Below are positions 42,324-52,899 of a DNA stretch of 64,000 bases, piece by piece (within the stretch, counting starts at the first letter, position 1; every line of letters starts with the position of its first letter). Made by a program: the position numbers and the translations under genes. Source of the stretch: Parundibacterium terreum (GTDB lineage: Bacteria > Pseudomonadota > Gammaproteobacteria > Burkholderiales > Burkholderiaceae_D); contig NZ_BMED01000006.1 in the NCBI RefSeq assembly GCF_014636315.1, positions 62,001 to 126,000 on the forward strand, written 5' to 3'. The notes beneath the pieces are model-generated. The model saw only the letters and a list, made by a program, of their open reading frames with translations, did not search any database and was not told where the DNA came from.

Positions 42324-43259
42324 ATGCGCAATATCGAAGGCATCTGGGTTCCGCTCGTCACGCCGTTCAGAAACGGCCAGCTTGATCTGGACAAGGCACA
42401 GCGGCTGGCCCGCAAGCTTATCAGCGCCGGCGTACACGGCCTGGTCGTCTGCGGCACCACCGGCGAAGCCGCAACGCTGAGCGAACAGGAGCAGCAACTG
42501 CTGCTGGCGGCAGTTGCCGAGGCAGCGCAAGACAGTTGCCCGGTGCTGATGGGCATCAGCGGCAGCGACACACGGGCGCTTGCAGAAAAAGTGAAGCGCC
42601 TGAATAGCAGCCGCTGCGCTGGTTTTCTGGTGTCAGCACCCTCCTATGTACGTCCATCACAAGAAGGCATTCGCCTGCATTTTGAAGCGATTGCGCAGGC
42701 CAGCGACGCACCCGTCGTGCTGTACAACATACCATCCCGCACGGGGGTCAATATTGAACTGGCAACTGTCGTTGCCTTACAGGCTCAGCCGAATATCGTC
42801 GCGATCAAGGAGTGCGGCGGCAATCTGGCACAAATGCTGGAGCTGGTCCATCACACCCGGCTGCAAGTGCTGTGCGGCGACGATGCGCTGCTGTTCCATT
42901 CCCTTTGCCTGGGCGGGCACGGTGCTATTTCTGCCGCCGCACATATACGGCCTGAATTGTTCGTGCAACTGTATGAGCTAGCGCGCGCGGGCCGGATGGA
43001 CTCGGCACGCGTCTTGTTCGGCCAAATGCTGCCATTGATACAGCTAATGTTCTCAGAACCCAATCCGGCACCGGTGAAGGCAGCCCTCGCTATGCAAGGC
43101 CAGTTACAGGAAGAACTACGGCTGCCGATGACACCGATGTCCAAACCCGGCAGGGCCAGACTTGCAGCCGCGCTGGAAAAGCTGATGGCAGTCGATGGCA
43201 TGGAGATACCCGCTGCCATTGCCCACCACAAAACCGCTCATTTGAATCTAGTGCGCTAA
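42324..43259 (+). CDS. DapA-like dihydrodipicolinate synthase/N-acetylneuraminate lyase family aldolase
   Basis: A 311-residue TIM-barrel aldolase: IWVPLVTPFRNGQLD, GLVVCGTTGEAATLSEQEQ (phosphate/carboxylate loop), VLYNIPSRTGVNIELA (Tyr and the arginine used by dihydrodipicolinate synthases) and IVAIKECGGNLAQM with the Schiff-base lysine. The catalytic set is complete and of the DapA kind. It is not obvious that this is the essential dapA: the neighbours are ParA-like and MarC-like genes, not lysine genes. A second function in catabolic aldol cleavage is possible. Confidence 0.85.
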   Translation: MRNIEGIWVPLVTPFRNGQLDLDKAQRLARKLISAGVHGLVVCGTTGEAATLSEQEQQLLLAAVAEAAQDSCPVLMGISGSDTRALAEKVKRLNSSRCAGFLVSAPSYVRPSQEGIRLHFEAIAQASDAPVVLYNIPSRTGVNIELATVVALQAQPNIVAIKECGGNLAQMLELVHHTRLQVLCGDDALLFHSLCLGGHGAISAAAHIRPELFVQLYELARAGRMDSARVLFGQMLPLIQLMFSEPNPAPVKAALAMQGQLQEELRLPMTPMSKPGRARLAAALEKLMAVDGMEIPAAIAHHKTAHLNLVR

Positions 43260-43305
43260 ACATCTCAGTCTTAATGAACATCCAAACAGGAAAGTCACGG
43301 AATTT

Positions 43306-43950
43306 ATGATCATCACCATTGCCAACGAATCCGGCGGCGCCAGCAAATCCATGTTGGCAGATAATCTGGCTGCCCTGCGCGCCATCGCCGGACGCAAGGT
43401 CTTGTTGCTGGACAACGATCCCCAGCATGCCTCAGTCAACTGGTGTGCCGAGCGGCAGGCCAGCGGCAAGCGTCCGCAAGTCGCTGCGCGGCCCATCAGC
43501 GGCAAGGGCTTGCAACCGGAGCTGGAAAACCTTGCTTATCGCTATAACGACATCGTTATCGATACCGAATCGCGCGATTCCCTGGGCAGCCGCTCAGCGC
43601 TGATCGCAGCCCACGTCGCGATCATTCCTGTCGATCTGGAATGCCTGGAACAATTGAACGAAGCAAAACTGCTGGCACGCATAGATACGGCACGTCTTTT
43701 CAATCCAGGGCTACGCATACTGGTAGTGGCAATCTGTGCAGAAGAACCGCCTTGCGCTGAAAAAATGGCAGTCGTCCGCAATTTCGTCGCCAGCATACCT
43801 GCGGCGCAGCTATTCCATACGGCTATACATTCTGGCAGCGCATTGCGCCTGGCTTTTCAGGATGGACTTTCGGTATGTGAATACCAGCCCGCAGACCGTG
43901 AGGCCATCAGCGAAATGAAAGAATTGTGCAGCGAGATATTCGGCCGTTGA
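43306..43950 (+). CDS. ParA/MinD-like ATPase with altered Walker A
   Basis: A 214-residue soluble protein of the ParA/MipZ fold. The deviant Walker A is NESGGASKSMLADNLA: the GGxxKS loop remains (K14) but the signature lysine before GG is replaced (S9). VLLLDNDPQHASVNW is a normal switch-I-like LDxDPQ motif, and DIVIDTESRDS gives Walker B. ATP binding therefore seems possible, but the dimer-type ATPase activity that needs the signature lysine is doubtful. It is 46 bp after the DapA-like gene and 36 bp before the MarC-like gene. Chromosome-type ParB or a parS site is not nearby, so it is not the segregation ParA. Confidence 0.82.
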   Translation: MIITIANESGGASKSMLADNLAALRAIAGRKVLLLDNDPQHASVNWCAERQASGKRPQVAARPISGKGLQPELENLAYRYNDIVIDTESRDSLGSRSALIAAHVAIIPVDLECLEQLNEAKLLARIDTARLFNPGLRILVVAICAEEPPCAEKMAVVRNFVASIPAAQLFHTAIHSGSALRLAFQDGLSVCEYQPADREAISEMKELCSEIFGR

Positions 43951-43986
43951 TCGTCATACGCACTGGATCATGCTGAACAAGGCAAC

Positions 43987-44586
43987 ATGAACGCGCATTT
44001 TTTCCCCGTTTTTGTCATTCTGCTGCTGGTACTGAATCCACTGGCTTGTACCTATGCACTACGGCAAGGTACGGCCGGCAAGAGTGCCGGGGACGCACAA
44101 TGGCTGATCCTCAAAACCTGCGGCTGCTCGCTGTGCATGCTGCTGGCCATCAGTATTCTGGGGCAGACCGTCATCCGCTGGTTTTCTTTGTCCACCGCCA
44201 GCGTGCAAGTCAGCTCCGGCCTGATCCTGTTCCTGCTGGCCGTCAGCATGATTTTTTCCGGCGTGCGGCCCGTAGCGCAACTATCAGCTTCCACCATTGG
44301 CCCAGACGCCTTCGGCGCCATGCTGGCCTACCTGGCCGGCCCCACTGCCATGGCCAACGTGCTGTTGCTGAGTGCAACGCAAACCGGCCACTGGCCGGCA
44401 ATGGCTTTGGCACTCGCTTGCGCGGTAGCGGCGTCGGCCGCCCTGATGCAGTTGTGCTACCGCTTGCAGCACCATTTCGGTTTTTCCATGGCCGCCAGCG
44501 GCATCCAGAAATTAATGGGCCTGCTGCTGACCGCTGTTGCAGTGGACAGGATATTGCTCGGATCCCAACAATACTTTTCTGCCTAG
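43987..44586 (+). CDS. MarC-like integral membrane protein
   Basis: A 199-residue membrane protein with about six helices: FVILLLVLNPLACTYALRQ with the NP motif in TM1, CSLCMLLAISILGQTVIRWFSLSTASVQVSSGLILFLLAVSMIF in TM2-3, GPTAMANVLLLSA, and a C-terminal GIQKLMGLLLTAVAVDRIL. The pattern is that of the MarC (UPF0056) family. Family knowledge: function unresolved; the original link to antibiotic resistance has not held up. It is flanked on both sides by ParA-like genes on the same strand within 51 bp. Confidence 0.82.
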   Translation: MNAHFFPVFVILLLVLNPLACTYALRQGTAGKSAGDAQWLILKTCGCSLCMLLAISILGQTVIRWFSLSTASVQVSSGLILFLLAVSMIFSGVRPVAQLSASTIGPDAFGAMLAYLAGPTAMANVLLLSATQTGHWPAMALALACAVAASAALMQLCYRLQHHFGFSMAASGIQKLMGLLLTAVAVDRILLGSQQYFSA

Positions 44587-44637
44587 CACCTGCGCCTGGC
44601 GGGCTTTACCTACAGGACTTCCCCGATTGGATATCTG

Positions 44638-45288
44638 ATGATACTGACTATCGCCTCACAAGAGGCCTCCTCTCTTCCACCGTTAAGCGCCTATGCGCAA
44701 GACCTGGCGTCCACCACATCAATAGCATCCTCGATTGCCGCGGCACTGGCGCGGCGTAGGGCCAACGCCGGCCGCAACGTGTTGCTGATCTGCCAGAAAC
44801 CGGCGGACAAACAAGCCAGGCAGCATGCGCATGAAAGCGAAGAATCCGCGTGGCTGGCAACCGAGATGAAAGCCGGCGCCAGGGTACGAAAATTAGCCAT
44901 GGAAGAGATAGCCAGTGAACTGAGTACCGCGAAGGATTTGTATCATGATGTAGTGATCGACATGCCCAGGCTGCAGCATGGGGATTCACTCTATGTCCTC
45001 GCCGCTACCGGCCTGGCCGTATTTGAAATACAGGTATCCAGCTGGAACCCTGACCGGCAAAAGCGTCTGGTGCAGCGCATCAGCGCCGCCCGCTCGTGGA
45101 ACCCGGGCCTGCCTGTACTTGTGATGGTCGATGATATGGACAGCCTGGCCGCCCACTCAATTATCTCCAAACTCTCTGAACGGGTGCCGAATATACGCTT
45201 CATCCACCAGCATGCGATGCCGCAGCAGGGGCAGGCGAACAACGACGCATCGCTGACGGCCTTGTATCAGGCCATCTATAGGTGCTGA
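44638..45288 (+). CDS. Degenerate ParA-like protein, paralogue of the gene at 43306
   Basis: A 216-residue protein that aligns by eye with the first ParA-like protein. MILTIASQE matches MIITIANES, AGRNVLLICQKP matches AGRKVLLLDNDP, YHDVVIDMPR matches YNDIVIDTES, and RISAARSWNPGLPVLVMVDD matches RIDTARLFNPGLRILVVA. It has no Walker A lysine or GGxxK loop and no LDxDPQ aspartate. So it has probably lost nucleotide binding and may act as a non-catalytic partner of the other ParA-like protein. The last gene before a strong terminator. Confidence 0.75.
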   Translation: MILTIASQEASSLPPLSAYAQDLASTTSIASSIAAALARRRANAGRNVLLICQKPADKQARQHAHESEESAWLATEMKAGARVRKLAMEEIASELSTAKDLYHDVVIDMPRLQHGDSLYVLAATGLAVFEIQVSSWNPDRQKRLVQRISAARSWNPGLPVLVMVDDMDSLAAHSIISKLSERVPNIRFIHQHAMPQQGQANNDASLTALYQAIYRC

Positions 45289-45320
45289 GCTGCGTCTTCG
45301 ATACTCCGCTTGCATAAGAA

Positions 45321-45349
45321 AAGGCCCGTATCACGCAGATACGGGCCTT
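45321..45349. terminator. Bidirectional intrinsic terminator
   Basis: AAGGCCCGTATC (45321-45332) and GATACGGGCCTT (45338-45349) form a perfect 12-bp stem around ACGCA, preceded by AAGAA and followed by TTTTT, so it works on both strands. It closes the operon ending at 45288 and the porin gene ending at 45425 on the other strand. Confidence 0.92.
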
Positions 45350-45424
45350 TTTTGCATGACTTTTACACGAATTTTGCAAAATATCTGCGGGCGACTGTAG
45401 TACGCCGCCCGCCACATAGCAGGA

Positions 45425-46171
45425 TCAGAAAGTCTTGCTGATCGTTGCTACCAGAGCCTTCTTGCCCAGGAATTTACCATTTGCAGGGGAAGCATAGGCG
45501 GCTTCGCCGGCATTGGTGCCGATGAATGCCAGTGCGCCCGTTACTACGCCGAAGTCCTTGGTGACACCGATTTTCCAGTCTGTATAGCTGTAGACATCAT
45601 TGTTTTTCACTTTTTGATGACCTGCATGCAGGTTCAGCACCAGTCCCTCGGCAACGTCAATATTCGCACCCAGGTCCAGGTAGCCGCTGTTCTTGCTATT
45701 GGCAAAGCCGAACAGGTTGGTGAAGGAATAAGAATATTTTGCATAAGCCGGGCCATAGCCGACCTGGCCATAAACTTCTGTCGTATCGGCGCTGGTAGGC
45801 AGGCCGTTGGAAGGATAGACATAGCTCAATACGCCGACGTCGTAGCTGACATCCTTGACGATCTCGCCGCGCTTGCCGGCATACAGATCCCATTCTATAT
45901 CGCCGCTACCGCCTGCATCCTTGGTCCACTTGATCGTGGACAGCCAGGTGCCTGCATAGAAGCCGCTGGGGTTGTGCGTGTAATCGGCACCGCCCTGCAA
46001 GGCTGGCTGCAGGCGAGTCTGCGAAATGCCGCGATAGCGGTAATCCGATGTCAATGCTGCATTGAAGCTGACTTCATTGTCCGGCTTGGCTTCTTCCGCA
46101 TGGGCAAAACCTGCTGGAATAACTGCAGAAAAGATGCCGCCGACTGCGGCTGCCAGGATCAATTTTTTCAT
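45425..46171 (-). CDS. TorF-family putative porin
   Basis: A 248-residue protein: signal peptide to about AHA (residue 25), then EVSFNAALTSDYRYRGISQTRLQPALQGGADYTHNPSGFYAGTWLSTI, which is the Gcw_chp/TorF signature. Repeated beta strands follow, ending at the typical C-terminal phenylalanine (VATISKTF). Family knowledge: outer membrane barrel of unknown cargo found in many proteobacteria. A long 5' untranslated region of about 150 bp lies before it, up to the kdpE stop. Confidence 0.9.
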   Translation of the reverse strand: MKKLILAAAVGGIFSAVIPAGFAHAEEAKPDNEVSFNAALTSDYRYRGISQTRLQPALQGGADYTHNPSGFYAGTWLSTIKWTKDAGGSGDIEWDLYAGKRGEIVKDVSYDVGVLSYVYPSNGLPTSADTTEVYGQVGYGPAYAKYSYSFTNLFGFANSKNSGYLDLGANIDVAEGLVLNLHAGHQKVKNNDVYSYTDWKIGVTKDFGVVTGALAFIGTNAGEAAYASPANGKFLGKKALVATISKTF

Positions 46172-46328
46172 ACTACTTCCTTTCGATGATTAACGACTCA
46201 GGTCGTTCTGTGGGGCACTGCTGCATCAAACTATGGCAAATTGCAGCAGTGCGAAAAATTTTGGGCGTGCAGAAGCCCTGCCGGCGAGCGGACGGCTTGC
46301 CGGTTTCTTGAATTAATTAAGGGTAAAG

Positions 46329-47056
<728 letters not shown>

Positions 47057-47060
<4 letters not shown>

Positions 47061-49870
47061 AGTGTTGCTTGTAAATGGGGGTTGGCGCCTGCTTGGCGGC
47101 TATCCGGGTCTTCCAGCTTGTCCAGCTCGGCGGGCTCATCCATATCCGGCATCGCGGGGGGCGTGCCCAGCGGCAGCGTGAAGACGATGCAGGCGCCGCC
47201 ATCCGGCGATTTCCCAGCCTGGATAAGGCCATGATGCGCTTCGACGATGGCGCGGCATATGGCCAGTCCCAGGCCCACACCCGGTTTGGCCGATTCGCGC
47301 TCGCCGCGGGTAAATTTTTCAAAAATGGCTTCCTCGCGTCCGCTGGGCAGGCCGGGGCCGTTGTCGTACACCATCACATCCATGTGGCTGCCATTGGTTG
47401 CGGCGCTGATGGTGATGCGCGATCCGGCAGGCGTATATTTGGCGGCATTTTCCAGCAGATTGCACAGCACCCTTTCTATCAGCACCGCATCAAAACTGAC
47501 CAGTGGCAGGTCGCGATCCAGCCTGGTCACAATCTGGTGCTGTACCAGTTGCGAGCCGCTGGCGCGCAAGGCGCTGCCGACCACTTCTTCAAACGGCTGC
47601 CACTGCAAGTTCAACTTGACTTCGCCGCTCTGTATCCTGGCCATATCGAGCAGATTGGACACCAGAGCACTCATGCGTAGCGTCTCGTCATGCAGCGCTT
47701 GCGCCATCTGCTGCTGCACCGTGCTCAAGGGCGGCTTGGACATGGCCAGTGATTCCGAAATACCGACCAGCGAAGTCAGCGGCGTGCGCAAGTCGTGCGA
47801 CAGGGCCGCCAGCAAGGAGTTTCGCAGGCGCTCGGATTCCATATGGATCAGCGCGTCCTGTGCCACTTCGATATAGTGCACGCGTTCCAGCGCGATCGCG
47901 GCCAGTGCGGCGAAGGTATCCAGTTGCTGCCTTTGCTCGGGAATCAGTATCCAGCGGCGGCTTTCCGGCTGTATCGCCAGCAGGCCGCGGGTGCGCATCG
48001 GTGCTACCAGCGGCAGGTAAAAGAAATTGCTGGCCGGCAGGGTATCGGTGCCTATGCCGGCGGTTTCCACGCGGTCGAAGGCCCACTGGGCGATTCCCAT
48101 GTCCAGACCTGGAATCGCCGGTACCGGCGCCTGCAGGCGGCCGTTTTCATCCGGCAGCAACAGCGTGGCTGTCGCGCGGAAAGCGCGCTGTATGATCGCC
48201 TGCGTGGTTTCTGAAATTTGCTCCGCCTGCAGCACGCCGGACAGATCGCGCGCAAATTCGTACAGCGCGCGCGAGCGGGATTCGCGGTGCGAGGCTACCC
48301 TGGCCTGGTAGCGCAGGCCGGCAGTCAGGTGGCCGGTGATCAGGCCCACCACCAGCATCACGGCAAAGGTCAGCCCGTATTGCAGATCACTAATCGCAAA
48401 GGAAAAACGGGGCGGCACAAAAAAGAAATCGAAGGCGGAAACGCCGACGACGGTTGCCAATACCGATGGCCCGCGGCCAAACCTCACTGCGACCAGCACC
48501 ACGGTCAGCAGGAATAGCATCGCAATGTTGACCAGGTTGAAGACCTGTATCAGCGGTGTTGCCAGCAAGGCGGTGCCCAGGCTGGCCAATCCGGCAAACA
48601 CATAGCGCAGATAGCGCGGCGGCACCCGGGTGCTGGCGGCTTTTTCAGCGATGGTCTTGATCTTGTCGCCGGAACGGGACCCCGAATCGCCATCCTGCCC
48701 GGATAAGTCGCTTTGCGACGTGGCCCGCCCAATTTCTATCAGGTCGATATCCGGCGCATACATCGCTATGCGCTTCATATGGGAGTCTCGCCATGGCAGG
48801 TTCAGCGAACTGCGGCCCATGACGATGCGGGAAAAATTCTGGCCGCGCGCATAATCGACTATCGCCTGGGCGATGTCGCTGCCGGACAATACTGCGGTAC
48901 TGGCGCCCAGGTCCTGCGCCAGCTTCAGGCTTTTCAGGATGCGTTCACGCTGTGCCGAAGGCAGCCGCTGCAACGCGGGGGTTTCTATATACACCGCATG
49001 CCAGACTGCGTTCATCTGGCTGGCCAGCCTGGCAGCGCTACGTATCAGGTGATCCGCATCGGCCCGCGGCCCCACGCACGCCAGCAAGGCTGCATCAGTC
49101 TTCCATACTGCACTAATGGATTTTTCTATGCGGTAAGCCTGGACATCATCTTCCACCCGGTCCGCCGTGCGGCGCAAGGCCAGCTCACGCAAGGCGATCA
49201 GGTTGCCCTTGCGAAAAAAATTCCGCGCCGCGCGTTCTGCCTGCTGTGCCTTGTACACGCGCCCGGTTTTCAGCCTGGCCAACAATTCATCGGCGGGAAT
49301 GTCCACCAGCACCACTTCATCGGCTTCATCAAACACAGTGTCAGGCAGGGTCTCCGCCACGCGTATGCCGGTGATGCCGCCGACTACATCGTTCAGGCTC
49401 TCCAGATGCTGCACATTGACGGTGGTAAATACGTCTATGCCCGCGTCCAGCAGTTCTTCCACATCCTGCCAGCGCTTGGGATGGCGCGATCCGGGCGCAT
49501 TGGAATGCGCCAGCTCATCCATCAGTATCAGCGCCGGCTTTCTTTCCAGCGCGGTATCGATGTCGAACTCGGACAAGGTCTTTTCGCGGTAGGTAATCTG
49601 CCTGAGCGGCAGAATTTCCAGGCCATCCAGCAAGGCCGCCGTTTCATTGCGGCCGTGGGTTTCTATCACGCCTATCAATACCTGCTGGCCATCCGCCAGC
49701 ATTTTGCGCGCAGCGGTCAGCATCGCATAGGTCTTGCCGACGCCGGCCGACGCGCCGAAATAGATTCTCAGCTTGCCGCGCGCAGCCCGGCGCTCCTGCG
49801 CCTGCACATGGGCGAGCAAGACATCGGGGTCGGGACGCAAATCGGAGCGTAGATCGCTGCTGGTGGCCAT
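47057..49870 (-). CDS. kdpD: Potassium sensor histidine kinase KdpD
   Basis: A 937-residue kinase of standard KdpD design: an N-terminal KdpD domain with a Walker-like GASAGVGKTYAML, a universal stress protein-like domain (about 260-390, ILKSLKLAQDLGASTAVLSG), four membrane helices (about 430-530, DUF4118), a GAF-like region, HisKA with ALSHDLRTPLTSL, and an HATPase with NLLENAAKY, DNGPGLP and GVGLGLAICRAI. The C terminus carries an extra Pro/Asp-rich tail. It is separated from kdpC by a 158-bp gap with a repeat element, so it may have its own promoter in addition to readthrough. Confidence 0.96.
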
Positions 49871-49906
49871 AATTCCTTATAGTATTGCAAATTCTTTAAG
49901 AGACTG

Positions 49907-49961
49907 AAGAGACTGTTGCGAAATTAGCCTGGCCCACCTACCCGCCAAGCTAATTTAGCAA
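49907..49961. repeat. Inverted-repeat element between kdpC and kdpD
   Basis: TTGCGAAATTAGC (49916-49928) pairs with GCTAATTTAGCAA (49949-49961), 12 of 13 positions, around a 20-base GC-rich loop. The left end (49907-49935) is similar to the element at 18862-18890 (about 23 of 29 positions). It could be a small mobile remnant or a processing hairpin that separates kdpC from kdpD in the transcript. Confidence 0.45.
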
Positions 49962-50028
49962 GAGACCTTGGAGTACCGGCCTCTCCTCACCAGTTGCGGT
50001 TGAGAGAGACCGGCGCTGCCATTAACTG

Positions 50029-50667
50029 CTAGTGCTTCTTGTCCAAAGCCAGGTTCAGTGCCAGCACATTCACCCGGGGTTCTCCGAAAAAGCCCAGAGC
50101 CGGATGCTCGCCCAACTGGTCTACCAGGCTGCGAACCTCTTCGACTGTCATTTTACGCTCACGCGCTATCCTTGGTGCCTGGTAATACGCGGCAGCCAGG
50201 CTGATTTCCGGGTCCAGTCCGCTACCCGAGGCAGTCACCAGGTCTACCGGAATTTTCGCGGTGTTGGCCGGATCGGCAGCTTTCAAAGCGTCTATCCTGC
50301 CCTTGACCGCATCTATCTGGGCCGGATTGGTCGGGCCCAGGTTGGAGCCGCTGGAATTGGCAGCATTGTTGGGCATAGGCCCGGTGGCCGATGGCCTGCC
50401 CCAGAAATACTTAGGGGAAGAAAAAGCCTGGCCTATCAGCGATGACCCGACCGGCTTGCCGTCACGCATGACGATGCTGCCGTCTGCCTGGTCGGCAAAG
50501 GCCAGCTTGCCTATGCCTGTAACCGCGTATGGGTAGACGACGCCAACCAGCAGCGTCAGGCTGGCAAACAGCACCAGCGCGGGGCGCAGGATGGAGCCGC
50601 CTGCAGGCACTGAAGGTTCTATAGGTGCCGATGGCCTGCTTATAGCTCTTGCATTGAGTGAACTCAT
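50029..50667 (-). CDS. kdpC: Potassium-transporting ATPase subunit KdpC
   Basis: A 212-residue protein with one membrane helix near residues 25-50 (ILRPALVLFASLTLLVGVVYPYAVTG). It then has the KdpC body: GSLIGQAFSSPKYFWGRPSATGPMPNNAANSSGSNLGPTNP and GLDPEISLAAAYYQAPRIARERKM, and it ends in the conserved EPRVNVLALNLALDKKH. It has an N-terminal extension of about 20 residues. Acts as the assembly/affinity subunit of the Kdp P-type ATPase. Confidence 0.96.
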   Translation of the reverse strand: MSSLNARAISRPSAPIEPSVPAGGSILRPALVLFASLTLLVGVVYPYAVTGIGKLAFADQADGSIVMRDGKPVGSSLIGQAFSSPKYFWGRPSATGPMPNNAANSSGSNLGPTNPAQIDAVKGRIDALKAADPANTAKIPVDLVTASGSGLDPEISLAAAYYQAPRIARERKMTVEEVRSLVDQLGEHPALGFFGEPRVNVLALNLALDKKH

Positions 50668-50697
50668 GATAATTTCCTTAATCTTTCTTCGCTTCTA

Positions 50698-52878
50698 TTA
50701 AGCCAGGTGCAATACAGTCAGTATCACGTCGATCAGCTTGATGCCGACGAAAGGCAGGATGATGCCGCCCACGCCATAAATCAGCAGATTGCGGCGCAGC
50801 AGCAGCGCTGCGCCAATAGCCCGGTATTTCACGCCCTTAAGAGCCAGCGGGATCAGGAATACGATGATCAGCGCATTGAAGATCACTGCCGACATGATCG
50901 CCGACGATGGGCTGGTCAGGTGCATGATGTCCAGCGCCTTCAATTGCGGATAGGTGCCGACAAAGGCCGCCGGAATGATCGCAAAATACTTGGCGATATC
51001 ATTTGCAATCGAGAAAGTGGTCAACGAGCCGCGCGTCATCAGCATCTGCTTGCCGATTTCCACGATCTCCAGCAATTTGGTCGGATTGGAATCCAGATCC
51101 ACCATATTGCCGGCCTCTTTGGCCGCCTGGGTGCCGGAGCTCATCGCCACGGCGACGTCGGCCTGGGCCAGCGCCGGTGCGTCATTGGTGCCGTCGCCGG
51201 TCATCGCCACCAGCCTGCCTTCGGTTTGATGGCTGCGGATCAGCTTCAGCTTGTCTTCCGGTGTTGCTTCCGCCAGGAAGTCGTCGACCCCTGCTTCTGC
51301 AGCGATGGCGGCAGCGGTCAGCTTATTGTCGCCGGTGATCATGATGGTCTTGATACCCATGCGGCGCAGTTCCGCAAAACGCTCCTTGATGCCGCCCTTG
51401 ACGATATCTTTAAGCTCTATCGTGCCCATCACCCTGCCGTCGTCGACCACGACCAACGGTGTGCTGCCGCGGCGCGAAATGTCGTCCACAGTCTTGGAGA
51501 CTTCTGCCGGGAAAGGACGGCCCAGGGTTTCTACATATTTCTTGACGGAATCGGCGGCACCCTTGCGGATGATGCGCTCGGCGATATCCACGCCGCTCAT
51601 GCGGGTCTGTGCAGTGAACTGCACGAAGTGCGCATTCAGCGAGGCCATCTCACGTTCACGCAAATTGAAACGCTGTTTTGCCAGCACCACGATACTGCGG
51701 CCTTCCGGTGTTTCATCAGCCAGCGACGCAAGCTGTGCGGAATCGGCCAATTGCGGCTGGGTCACGCCGGGTGCAGGGAAGAACTCGGATGCCTGGCGAT
51801 TGCCCAGCGTGATGGTGCCGGTCTTGTCCAGCATCAGCACATCGACGTCGCCGGCAGCTTCCACCGCACGGCCGGAGGTGGCGATCACATTGGCTTGCAT
51901 CATACGGCTCATGCCTGCCACGCCGATTGCGGACAGCAAACCGCCTATCGTTGTAGGAATCAGGCAGACCAGCAGCGCGATCAGCACGGTGATGGATATC
52001 GGCGAGCTGACTATGCCTGCGGCTTTTGCAGCATCCACGCTGAACAGCGAGTAAGGCAGCAAAGTCACTGTCACCAGCAGGAAGATGATGGTCAGCGCGA
52101 TCAGCAAGATGGTCAGCGCAACTTCATTCGGGGTTTTCTGGCGCTTGGCACCTTCCACCATGGCGATCATGCGGTCGATAAAGGCTTCGCCGGGATTCGA
52201 CGTGACCCGCACGACCAGCCAGTCGGACAATACGCGGGTGCCGCCAGTCACGGCAGAAAAATCGCCGCCGGATTCACGGATCACCGGTGCGGACTCGCCT
52301 GTGATGGCGCTTTCATCCACGGTAGCAACGCCTTCTATGACTTCACCGTCGATAGGAATGACGTCATTCGCTTCCACCAGTACCACGTCACCCTTGCGCA
52401 AGTCTGCAGCGGAGGCTGGCAGCCAGGTCGTGCCGTGTTTAGGCGTGGCCAGTTTCTTGGCGATTACGGTTTGCTTCAGAGCACGCAGCGACGCCGCCTG
52501 CGCCTTGCTTCGGCCTTCGGCCAGTGCTTCGGCAAAGTTGGCAAACAGCACCGTGAACCACAGCCAGATGGAGATGGCCAGGATGAAGCCGGAGCTGGCC
52601 TCGCCCTTGCCGAGCAGCGACTGCACGAACAGCATGCTGGTGATGATGCTGCCGATATACACGACGAACATCACCGGGCTGCGCAATTGCGTGCGGGGGC
52701 TCAGTTTTCTGAACGAATCGATAATAGCCGGTACGATCAGGCTGGAATCAAACAGCGACAGGCGAGCCTTGCCGCTTTTTTGCAATGCATCTTCGGCGTT
52801 ATCGGTGCTACCGGCGCTTTTATTCGCGGCAGCATCGACTTTCCCGGCTATGCTTTTTTGTACACTTGTAGTAGACAT
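50698..52878 (-). CDS. kdpB: Potassium-transporting ATPase catalytic subunit KdpB
   Basis: A 726-residue P-type ATPase: TGES actuator motif (ITGESAPVIRE), phosphorylation site DKTGTITLGN, KGAADS and GDGTNDAPALAQADVAVAM motifs, and the family's expected helices. The N terminus is about 40 residues longer than in E. coli and rich in Ala/Lys/Ser. Hydrolyses ATP to drive K+ import through KdpA. It sits between kdpA (21 bp) and kdpC (30 bp). Confidence 0.97.
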   Translation of the reverse strand: MSTTSVQKSIAGKVDAAANKSAGSTDNAEDALQKSGKARLSLFDSSLIVPAIIDSFRKLSPRTQLRSPVMFVVYIGSIITSMLFVQSLLGKGEASSGFILAISIWLWFTVLFANFAEALAEGRSKAQAASLRALKQTVIAKKLATPKHGTTWLPASAADLRKGDVVLVEANDVIPIDGEVIEGVATVDESAITGESAPVIRESGGDFSAVTGGTRVLSDWLVVRVTSNPGEAFIDRMIAMVEGAKRQKTPNEVALTILLIALTIIFLLVTVTLLPYSLFSVDAAKAAGIVSSPISITVLIALLVCLIPTTIGGLLSAIGVAGMSRMMQANVIATSGRAVEAAGDVDVLMLDKTGTITLGNRQASEFFPAPGVTQPQLADSAQLASLADETPEGRSIVVLAKQRFNLREREMASLNAHFVQFTAQTRMSGVDIAERIIRKGAADSVKKYVETLGRPFPAEVSKTVDDISRRGSTPLVVVDDGRVMGTIELKDIVKGGIKERFAELRRMGIKTIMITGDNKLTAAAIAAEAGVDDFLAEATPEDKLKLIRSHQTEGRLVAMTGDGTNDAPALAQADVAVAMSSGTQAAKEAGNMVDLDSNPTKLLEIVEIGKQMLMTRGSLTTFSIANDIAKYFAIIPAAFVGTYPQLKALDIMHLTSPSSAIMSAVIFNALIIVFLIPLALKGVKYRAIGAALLLRRNLLIYGVGGIILPFVGIKLIDVILTVLHLA

Positions 52879-52899
52879 GAAATTTCCTTTGCTGTTGGC

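Noticed and set aside
42324..43259. Calling the DapA-like gene the essential lysine biosynthesis dapA
   Set aside because: Catalytic residues agree, but there is no lysine-pathway neighbourhood, so the symbol was withheld.
43306..43950. Chromosome partition ParA with a nearby origin of replication
   Set aside because: No parB, parS, gid or dnaA genes are present, and the Walker A lacks the signature lysine.
48713..49852. A 379-codon plus-strand frame antisense to kdpD
   Set aside because: Composition is typical of a shadow of the opposite strand and there is no start signal; kdpD is certain.
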